Of a stretch of DNA of 11,786 bases, positions 7,290 to 11,786 are shown one piece after another; within the stretch, counting starts at the first letter, position 1, and each line of letters begins with the position of its first letter. The notes beneath the pieces were generated by a model. It made no database searches. It had not been told where the DNA came from and saw only the letters and a list, made by a program, of their open reading frames with translations. The translations under genes were made by a program, and so were the position numbers. Source of the DNA: Thermococci archaeon (GTDB lineage: Archaea > Methanobacteriota_B > Thermococci > Thermococcales > Thermococcaceae); assembly GCA_003660485.1 (NCBI GenBank), contig QMUI01000009.1:1-11786 (forward strand). Reading direction: 5' to 3'.

Positions 7290-7295
7290 GAGGTG
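7289..7295 (+). promoter_or_regulatory. Ribosome binding site that decides the histone start
   Basis: GGAGGTG is a full Shine-Dalgarno match. Two adjacent ATGs (7299 and 7302) and a GTG (7293) are in frame; the six-base spacing to 7302 and the conserved N-terminus [11 protein letters not shown] favour 7302. Confidence 0.7.
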
Positions 7296-7301
7296 TGGAT
7301 G

Positions 7302-7505
7302 ATGGGAGAGTTACCAATTGCCCCAGTTGACAGGCTTATAAGAAAGGCAGGTGCCGAGAGAGTTAGCGAGGAGGCAGCAAAGATCCTCGCCGAGTACCTT
7401 GAGGAGTACGCAATTGAGGTTTCAAAGAAGGCTGTCGAGTTTGCAAGGCACGCTGGAAGAAAGACCGTTAAGGCTGAGGATATCAAGCTTGCTATCAAGA
7501 GCTGA
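7302..7505 (+). CDS. Archaeal histone
   Basis: This 67-residue protein is a minimal histone-fold protein of the HMf/Pyrococcus type. It forms dimers that stack along DNA into nucleosome-like hypernucleosomes, packing the chromosome and constraining supercoils. The fold is complete: short alpha1 ([10 protein letters not shown]), loop 1 (AERVSE), long alpha2 ([29 protein letters not shown]), loop 2 (RKTVK) and alpha3 ([10 protein letters not shown]). The RKT triad near residues 53-55 that touches the DNA minor groove is present. There is no tail at either end, as usual for archaeal histones. The gene has its own strong promoter and a T-rich stretch behind it, so it is probably monocistronic. 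It closely matches what I recall of Pyrococcus histone A. Confidence 0.97.
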   Translation: MGELPIAPVDRLIRKAGAERVSEEAAKILAEYLEEYAIEVSKKAVEFARHAGRKTVKAEDIKLAIKS

Positions 7506-7506
7506 G

Positions 7507-7531
7507 GCTCTTTCTCGGCTTCTTTACTTTT
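7507..7531 (+). terminator. T-rich termination signal after the histone gene
   Basis: Directly after the stop codon the plus strand has several pyrimidine runs (CTCTTTCTC, CTTCTTTACTTTTG). This suits archaeal oligo-T termination and precedes the separate mptA promoter. No stable hairpin was seen. Confidence 0.45.
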
Positions 7532-7540
7532 GACCATTAC

Positions 7541-7549
7541 ATTTTAAAG
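7541..7549 (+). promoter_or_regulatory. TATA-like box of mptA
   Basis: ATTTTAAAG with its centre at about 7545 predicts initiation near 7571. This leaves a 17-base leader with GGTGGGG before the GTG at 7588 and makes the earlier GTG at 7573 an unlikely start unless the message is leaderless. Confidence 0.4.
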
Positions 7550-7587
7550 CAAGCTTTCTCTTCTGCAATCTGGTGGGGATCTTGTAC

Positions 7588-8382
7588 GTGGAAACTCAAG
7601 AAGAAGAGCCCGAAATAAAGCTCCCCCTTCCCAGGGTCGGAATTACAAACCTGAAGACAGTTGCAAAGATCAACTGGAGGGGAAGGGTCTACACATTCAT
7701 CCCAACGTTTGAGGTTACAATAGACCTCACAGAGAGAAAAAAAGGTATTCACATGAGCAGGCTTATTGAGAGCATAACGGAAGCATTAAGTGAGGCTGTT
7801 GAGGAAGAGGTAAAAAAAATACACACATCCCTAGAAGATCTTGGGTTAGCAGTTATTAAGAGGATTGAAAAGAAACACCACCACCAGAGAGCAGAAGTCT
7901 GGATTAAGACTACCTTAATACTGGAAAAAGAAACCCCCACAAGCAAAAAAGTCAGTTACGAACCGTATGATGTTGAGGTTGGGATTATAAAAGAAAAAGG
8001 AAACATCCAAAAAGTTCTCAAAGTTAAAGTCATCGGAAATACTGCATGTCCTCATGCGATGGCAAACAACCAAGGAAGAACACACATACAGAGGGCAATA
8101 GGAGAGCTTGAAATTAGGACTAACTTCGAAGAGGAAATACCACTTGAAGACATGATAGAGGTGGTCGAGAGTTCGTTTAGTTCCCCAACATATACATTAC
8201 TGAAGACTTCAGATGAAAATGCCGTTGTTAGAAGGATGTACGAGAATCCAAAGTTCGTTGAAGACGTGGCAAGAGAGATCCTTGCCAAAGCAAGGGAGAA
8301 GTTCAAAGGTAGAATTCATGTAAGAGTCATCAGCAACGAGAGTATCCATAAACACGATGTTATAGCTGAAGCGTGGGCGTAA
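7588..8382 (+). CDS. mptA: GTP cyclohydrolase MptA (type IV, FolE2 family)
   Basis: MptA is the Fe(II)-dependent archaeal GTP cyclohydrolase that converts GTP to 7,8-dihydroneopterin 2',3'-cyclic phosphate, the first step toward the pterin of methanopterin- or folate-like one-carbon carriers. The 264-residue protein has the family length. Marks are [17 protein letters not shown] at the N-terminus, KGIHMSRL near 52-59, the metal site [20 protein letters not shown] at 150-169 (Cys154 and His156), and [17 protein letters not shown] at the end. Candidate starts are GTG 7573, TTG 7582 and GTG 7588. The GGTGGGG at 7572-7578 and the predicted transcription start favour 7588, but 7582 cannot be excluded. 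Its 3' end overlaps the convergent archaemetzincin gene by 23 bases. Confidence 0.92.
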   Translation: METQEEEPEIKLPLPRVGITNLKTVAKINWRGRVYTFIPTFEVTIDLTERKKGIHMSRLIESITEALSEAVEEEVKKIHTSLEDLGLAVIKRIEKKHHHQRAEVWIKTTLILEKETPTSKKVSYEPYDVEVGIIKEKGNIQKVLKVKVIGNTACPHAMANNQGRTHIQRAIGELEIRTNFEEEIPLEDMIEVVESSFSSPTYTLLKTSDENAVVRRMYENPKFVEDVAREILAKAREKFKGRIHVRVISNESIHKHDVIAEAWA

Positions 8383-8971
8383 ATTCCTCTTTTAACTTTC
8401 TTAAGCATCCAGAACAAAAGGTTGGTGCCCTCAAATCCCAATCCCTTAAATCTTCAGGAGGATTCATCACACAGTCATTCTTGCAGTGTGAAAGTCCATA
8501 TAGATGACCCAGTTCATGAAGCACACCTTTAAACACTCTCTCCACGAACAAATCTCTATTATCTGTATGAAACGGCTTAATTGCCAACGCAAGAACATGA
8601 TAGTTAGCAATTGAGATCTGCAAGCCAAGATACTTCTTATATAAGTCGAAATATTCTCTCCTAGAACCAATGGGGTACGTTGTAAGACCAAATATCTTCG
8701 TTATACTATCGTCATTCACATCATTCCTCATCTCAACTAGCCTGCCATAGAGAGCCTCAACCACAGCTTCAAAAGAGTACATTTTAACTATCCCATTCTC
8801 AGTTTTCACTTGCACTAAGGTTCCTGGGGGCAATCTTATATGTCCGCCATAAACCGGAACCACTGGCAACTCGATATCTCGAAGGTAGAACTTAACCTTA
8901 TCATATACCTCGAAAAACAACCACTTGTACTCCTCTCCCCCCATATAAACGAAGGCAACTAAGTCAGGCAT
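8360..8971 (-). CDS. amzA: Archaemetzincin, zinc metalloprotease (peptidase M54)
   Basis: This 203-residue protein carries the extended archaemetzincin signature [12 protein letters not shown] at residues 152-163. His152, His156 and His162 should bind the catalytic zinc, with Glu153 as the general base. Cys163, Cys167, Cys186 and Cys189 (CKNDC, then CSGC) form the four-cysteine structural zinc site that marks this family. Met169 in CVMNPP is the conserved methionine of the Met-turn. There is no signal peptide, so it acts in the cytoplasm; the natural substrate is unknown. The ATG at 8971 has no ribosome binding site and lies about 27 bases from a TATA box, so the message is probably leaderless. 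The tail overlaps mptA by 23 bases on the other strand. Confidence 0.92.
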   Translation of the reverse strand: MPDLVAFVYMGGEEYKWLFFEVYDKVKFYLRDIELPVVPVYGGHIRLPPGTLVQVKTENGIVKMYSFEAVVEALYGRLVEMRNDVNDDSITKIFGLTTYPIGSRREYFDLYKKYLGLQISIANYHVLALAIKPFHTDNRDLFVERVFKGVLHELGHLYGLSHCKNDCVMNPPEDLRDWDLRAPTFCSGCLRKLKEEFTPTLQL

Positions 8972-8992
8972 CAGGCCGACTTACTAAACAAG

Positions 8993-9004
8993 GATATATA
9001 AAAG
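8993..9004. promoter_or_regulatory. Shared bidirectional TATA box between amzA and the DUF998 operon
   Basis: The core TATATAAA (8995-9002) reads as the perfect TTTATATA box on the minus strand and as ATATATAA on the plus strand. Its centre is about 27 bases from the amzA ATG (8971) and about 26 bases from the ATG at 9025. Both starts lack a ribosome binding site, consistent with two leaderless messages fired from one element. No second TATA box is visible in the 53-base gap. Confidence 0.6.
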
Positions 9005-9024
9005 TTATTTTCGAAAACTACGTC

Positions 9025-9501
9025 ATGAACGCAAAAAAGATCCTCCCTATAATCCTTGCGATATATTTCACAATAGGGCTAATAATTGTAATTAACCAAA
9101 ACCCTTGGTTTTCCTTCACGAAAAATGCATTAAGCGACATGGGATCTCTTAAAAATCCAAAGAGCTGGATATTTAATCTGTACATAATAGGGCTTGGAAC
9201 TTTAGGCCTAATAACTGCCAAGGCATTGAAAAGAGATGTGCTTAAAATAGCGATGCTTACGCTTATCCTTGTAGGGGTATTTCCGGAGGAAAAACCACTC
9301 CATGCACCTTCAGCCGTTCTAACTTACCTGCTATCCTTCTTAGACATGACACTTTACGGAAAAATTTGGAGAGTTATCGGCCCAGGAACTTTTATCCTAA
9401 TGATAGCCCTTATAAAGATGAGAATTGGACTGGCGATCCCGGAAGTTATTGGAGCTATGGCAATAATCGCCTACATGATATACCTGGGGTGGAGAGAATG
9501 A
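9025..9501 (+). CDS. DUF998-like membrane protein
   Basis: The 158-residue protein is mostly hydrophobic, with about six possible membrane segments near residues 6-24, 48-67, 71-87, 94-110, 116-132 and 137-154. The loop after the first segment (NALSDMGSLKNP, 34-45) and the following WIFNLYIIGLGTLGLI match the DUF998 pattern of S-D-x-G followed by N/F-N and a Gly-rich helix. A second family-like point is FPEEKPLHAPSAVLTYLLSF, where the His starts a membrane segment. DUF998 proteins have no agreed function. This one is somewhat short for the family. The ATG is probably leaderless, set by the shared TATA box. The stop overlaps the start of the next gene by ATGA, so translation should be coupled. 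Confidence 0.75.
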   Translation: MNAKKILPIILAIYFTIGLIIVINQNPWFSFTKNALSDMGSLKNPKSWIFNLYIIGLGTLGLITAKALKRDVLKIAMLTLILVGVFPEEKPLHAPSAVLTYLLSFLDMTLYGKIWRVIGPGTFILMIALIKMRIGLAIPEVIGAMAIIAYMIYLGWRE

Positions 9502-10103
9502 AAGTCGTTGCACTATTAAGCTCAGGGATAGATTCGCCCGTTGCAATCCACTTAATAGCGAGCAAGGGTGTTGAAGTTTATCCTCTCCACTTTAGGCAGG
9601 ATGAGATAAAGGAGGATAAAGTGAGGAGGCTTGTGGAGAGGTTAAGAGAGATACATAGAGATCTAGTGAAGGAGCCCCTGATAGTGGATGCCTTCGAAGT
9701 TCAAGCCCCAGTTTTTGAGAAGCTAAGGGAGATTGGAAAAGCAAAATGGACATGCGTATTTTGCAAGTACACTATGTACATAGTGGCAACTGAGTACGCA
9801 AAGAAAATTGGGGCAGATGCCATCGTAACTGGTGACTCTCTTGGTCAAGTAGCTTCACAAACACTTGACAATCTAATGGTCATAAGCACAGCAACAGACC
9901 TTCCAGTATTAAGGCCCCTCATAGCCCTGGACAAGGAAGAGATCGTTAGGATTGCAAAGGATATAGGGACCTTTGAGATAAGCATAGAAGAAGAACCCTC
10001 CTGCCCCTTCGTTCCGAAGTTTCCGATAGTTAGGGCAGGTCTTGGACAGTTTAAAAAGATACTTGAGGAGGTAAAAGATAAAATCCCCAGGGATGTTATA
10101 TGA
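9498..10103 (+). CDS. Stand-alone ThiI-like PP-loop ATPase (thiolation domain only)
   Basis: The 201-residue protein is the adenylating/thiolating core of ThiI, the enzyme for 4-thiouridine in tRNA. The PP-loop SSGIDSP is at residues 8-14, and TGDSLGQVASQTLDNL at 111-126 and LPVLRPLIALDKEEIVRIA at 135-153 are ThiI signatures. Unlike full ThiI it has no N-terminal ferredoxin-like/THUMP tRNA-binding region and no C-terminal rhodanese domain. It keeps Cys86 and Cys89 (CVFC) and Cys169 (SCPFVP). Their number and spacing resemble the three cysteines reported to hold an iron-sulfur cluster in archaeal ThiI of Methanococcus; this correspondence is from memory. The start ATG at 9498 overlaps the previous stop by ATGA, and a GGAGAG lies just before it. 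The in-frame codons upstream of it only duplicate the DUF998 gene in another frame. Substrate unknown: tRNA with a separate binding partner, or a small molecule. Confidence 0.88.
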   Translation: MKVVALLSSGIDSPVAIHLIASKGVEVYPLHFRQDEIKEDKVRRLVERLREIHRDLVKEPLIVDAFEVQAPVFEKLREIGKAKWTCVFCKYTMYIVATEYAKKIGADAIVTGDSLGQVASQTLDNLMVISTATDLPVLRPLIALDKEEIVRIAKDIGTFEISIEEEPSCPFVPKFPIVRAGLGQFKKILEEVKDKIPRDVI

Positions 10104-10402
10104 AGCATCTGCAACTGGCAAGCTATTTACTAGCTTTAAACGCGATCCTAATTTTAGTTTTATATCAAGGCTCAATTTTATACCAAATATTTGGGGTATT
10201 TAGTCTCTTATTGGCTGTTGGGGTAAGAAATGAAATTAAGATCGCAATAAAAGTTGCCCTCATTTATGCAGTATTTGAATTTCTCTTTGCCCTATTGTTC
10301 CTCATAGCTGGGAACTTGCTATCCGCAATAGATGCAGGGATAAGCTTACTGATAGTTCATGACATATTTGGATATATACAAGAAAAATATGGAAAGAGTT
10401 AA
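10100..10402 (+). CDS. Small membrane protein of unknown function
   Basis: I do not recognise this 100-residue protein. It has about four hydrophobic segments near residues 5-22, 28-43, 47-70 and 74-92, with a short charged loop VRNEIKIAIK between the second and third and a charged tail (QEKYGKS). No conserved polar motif that would suggest a transporter or enzyme is visible. The ATG overlaps the stop of the ThiI-like gene by ATGA, so its production is tied to it. It may form a membrane unit with the DUF998-like protein at the head of the operon, but that is inference from position. Coding status is supported by the overlap, the clean hydrophobic pattern and the full use of the frame. Confidence 0.72.
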   Translation: MKHLQLASYLLALNAILILVLYQGSILYQIFGVFSLLLAVGVRNEIKIAIKVALIYAVFEFLFALLFLIAGNLLSAIDAGISLLIVHDIFGYIQEKYGKS

Positions 10403-10407
10403 GCGCA

Positions 10408-10412
10408 TTTTT
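10408..10412 (+). terminator. Short oligo-T after the three-gene operon
   Basis: A TTTTT run begins five bases after the stop codon of the small membrane protein, in the 27-base gap to the convergent synthetase gene. On the minus strand a comparable T run (10383-10387) lies inside the 3' end of the membrane protein gene and could stop the opposite transcript. Weak by itself. Confidence 0.3.
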
Positions 10413-10429
10413 CCTCCTTATACTTGGGC

Positions 10430-11155
10430 TCAAGCTTCTTTTCCTTTGTCTTTTAGGATTATCCTTGCATCAACTATTACTGCACCTTCTCCCTTATTGT
10501 ACACGAAAACAGGGTTTAGATCCATCTCCTTTATGTAGTCCCTAAGATCATCAACTAGTTGAGAAACCTTGAGCAACATATCTACTATAGCATCTATGTC
10601 AGCTGGCTCTTCTCCTCTTGCCCCAGCTAGAATTGGGTATGCCTTTATCTCCCTTATCATTTTCCTTGCATCTTTTTCGGTTATTGGAACCAGCCTGAAT
10701 GTCACGTCCTTAAGGATCTCAACGAATATTCCACCGAGACCGAACATTATTGCGTGGCCAAACTGGGGATCTTCAGTAACTCCGATGATTACCTCCCTTC
10801 CCGGTTTGAGCATTGGAGCGATGAGAACTCCAAGGATCTCAGCGTTAGGGTTGTACCTCTTGGCGTTCTCGTGAATTTCCTCCCACTTCTTCTTGAGCTC
10901 CTCCTCGTTCTTTATATTAAGCATTACAACCTTGGCATCACTCTTGTGAAGTATCTGGGGGGACATAAGCTTCATTGCCACTGGATAGCCAATCTCCTTG
11001 GCATACTTGAGGGCCTCATCAAGGGTCTTTGCAAGCTTCTCCTCGGGCACGGGCAGACCGTAAGCCTTTAAAACCTGCTTTGCTTCGTACTCAACCATGG
11101 CCGTTCTGCCCTGCTTCAACACTTCTTTAATAACCTTAACGGCCTCCTCCTTCAT
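10430..11155 (-). CDS. acdB: ADP-forming acetyl/acyl-CoA synthetase, beta subunit (ATP-grasp)
   Basis: The ADP-forming enzyme turns acyl-CoA, ADP and phosphate into acid, CoA and ATP, the main substrate-level ATP step of peptide and sugar fermentation in Thermococcales. The beta subunit carries the ATP-grasp nucleotide site. The 241-residue protein has the expected length and motifs: VEYEAKQVLKAYGLPVPEE at 22-40, YPVAMKLMSPQILHKSDAK at 57-75, PGREVIIGVTEDPQFGHAIM near 117-136 followed by FGLGGIFVEILKD, and DLNPVFVY toward the end. His70 in the ILHKSD motif fits the position of the beta histidine (His71) described as a phosphate carrier in the P. furiosus enzyme. The start overlaps the alpha stop by ATGA. 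Several isoenzymes exist in Pyrococcus; which one this is, and its preferred acid, cannot be decided here. Confidence 0.93.
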   Translation of the reverse strand: MKEEAVKVIKEVLKQGRTAMVEYEAKQVLKAYGLPVPEEKLAKTLDEALKYAKEIGYPVAMKLMSPQILHKSDAKVVMLNIKNEEELKKKWEEIHENAKRYNPNAEILGVLIAPMLKPGREVIIGVTEDPQFGHAIMFGLGGIFVEILKDVTFRLVPITEKDARKMIREIKAYPILAGARGEEPADIDAIVDMLLKVSQLVDDLRDYIKEMDLNPVFVYNKGEGAVIVDARIILKDKGKEA

Positions 11156-11786
11156 TCCTCATTCCCCCTAAGATATTTGGCATATCTAACCAATCCAGCC
11201 AAAGCCCTAACACCCCTCTCAGGGGTTGGATAAACGGGAACACCCTTTTCCTCAAGCATTCTAGCGTATTTGTCCGTCTTATAACCTCCCATTGCGACGG
11301 CGACTATTGGCTTCTCACTCTTCTTTGCATAATCAGCTATAATATTTATGACTTCCTCCTCATCTAACAGGGGAACTTGGAACAGGACAATTATGAGAAT
11401 TGCATCAACGTTTGGATCCTTAGTGAAAGCTTCAAGGGCAAGCCTGTACCTTTCTACGTCAGTATCACCAACAACATCAGTAGGATTTCCAACGACTGCA
11501 TGGGGTGGGAACCTTTCCCTCAAGAACTTTATTGTTTCTTCGCTTAGTTCAGCAAGCTTAAGGCCGAACTTAGCTACGGCATCACTCGCCATAACTCCAG
11601 CTCCACCGCCATCAGTTATTATTCCTATCCTGTCCCCCTTGGGTAGCTTGCACTTTGCAAATGCCTTAGCTAGATCGAACATGTGCTCAAAGTCTTCAGC
11701 CCTAATTATCCCAGTCTGCTTGAATACTGCATCGTAGATTACATCCTGGCCTGCAAGCGAGCCCGTGTGGGATGATGCCGCCTTAG
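11152..11786 (-). CDS. acdA: ADP-forming acetyl/acyl-CoA synthetase, alpha subunit, C-terminal part
   Basis: The frame enters from the right edge, so the N-terminal CoA-binding domain is outside. The window holds the last 210 or so codons. The motif KAASSHTGSLAGQD lies at the edge; its His (codon 11767-11769) aligns with the phosphohistidine of succinyl-CoA synthetase alpha, where phosphate is handed from acyl-phosphate toward ADP. Next come RIGIITDGGGAGVMASDAV, HAVVGNPTDVVGDTDVERY and AVAMGGYKTDK, all typical of the succinyl-CoA ligase-like flavodoxin domains in this subunit. A Met at 11682 is internal, not the start. The stop overlaps the beta ATG by four bases, which should keep the subunits in equal amounts for the alpha2beta2 enzyme. 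Confidence 0.92.
   Translation of the reverse strand, partial: KAASSHTGSLAGQDVIYDAVFKQTGIIRAEDFEHMFDLAKAFAKCKLPKGDRIGIITDGGGAGVMASDAVAKFGLKLAELSEETIKFLRERFPPHAVVGNPTDVVGDTDVERYRLALEAFTKDPNVDAILIIVLFQVPLLDEEEVINIIADYAKKSEKPIVAVAMGGYKTDKYARMLEEKGVPVYPTPERGVRALAGLVRYAKYLRGNEE

Noticed and set aside
7845..8306. Minus-strand frames opposite mptA
   Set aside because: They are Ser/Leu-rich reversals of a clear enzyme gene without start signals.
8454..8470. C/D-box sRNA candidate on the minus strand (GTGATGA followed by CTGA)
   Set aside because: The boxes are only six bases apart, too short for a guide, and lie inside conserved archaemetzincin codons.
9366..9497. Upstream extension of the ThiI-like frame by 44 codons
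   Set aside because: It reads the DUF998 gene in another frame, is rich in Asn, Tyr and Pro, and the ThiI family begins just before the PP-loop, at MKVVALLSSG.
1..11786. CRISPR array, insertion sequence or tRNA gene
   Set aside because: No regularly spaced repeats, transposase-like protein or terminal repeats, and no cloverleaf with a GTTCRAATC-like T loop were found on reading through both strands; a short hidden RNA cannot be fully excluded by eye.

Overview
The window is chromosomal DNA from a hyperthermophilic archaeon of the order Thermococcales, most likely a Pyrococcus close to P. furiosus. Evidence: the archaeal ribosomal protein order (L3-L4-L23-L2-S19), a 67-residue archaeal histone of the Pyrococcus type, an ADP-forming acyl-CoA synthetase, archaemetzincin, archaeal GTP cyclohydrolase MptA, archaeal SepF, TATA/BRE promoters of the TTTATATA class and GGAGGTG ribosome binding sites. 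Species is an inference. I see no rRNA, tRNA, CRISPR array, insertion sequence or broken gene.

Layout. (1) 1-3815, minus strand: start of the ribosomal S10-type operon, read from right to left as a SPOUT-class RNA methyltransferase, L3, L4, L23, L2 and S19 (cut by the window edge). Gaps are 2-11 bases and one promoter lies upstream of the methyltransferase. (2) 3956-6601, minus strand: three probably separately promoted genes, a four-CBS-domain protein, SepF (FtsZ anchor) and an HD-domain phosphohydrolase. (3) 6639-8382, plus strand: an uncharacterised 150-residue protein diverging from the HD gene, then a histone and mptA. (4) 8360-8971, minus strand: archaemetzincin, overlapping mptA tail to tail by 23 bases. 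(5) 9025-10402, plus strand: a tight three-gene operon (DUF998-like membrane protein, stand-alone ThiI-like PP-loop ATPase, 100-residue membrane protein), each junction an ATGA overlap. (6) 10430-11786, minus strand: beta and alpha (partial) subunits of an ADP-forming acyl-CoA synthetase, also joined by an ATGA overlap.

What the genes do together: region 1 supplies the large-subunit core of the ribosome, with an RNA methyltransferase made from the same message. Region 6 produces ATP from acyl-CoA thioesters at the end of peptide and sugar fermentation. MptA starts pterin synthesis. The histone and SepF serve chromosome packing and division. The least explained part is region 5, where a sulfur-transfer-type ATPase carrying three well-placed cysteines, but no recognisable tRNA-binding or rhodanese domain, is translationally coupled to two membrane proteins. 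Its promoter seems to share one TATA element with the divergent archaemetzincin gene, at nearly equal distance from both start codons.

There is no gene-free stretch longer than about 210 bases; the two largest gaps (3816-3955 and 7092-7301) hold promoters, T-rich termination signals and, in the second, an inverted repeat and mini-ORFs upstream of the histone gene.
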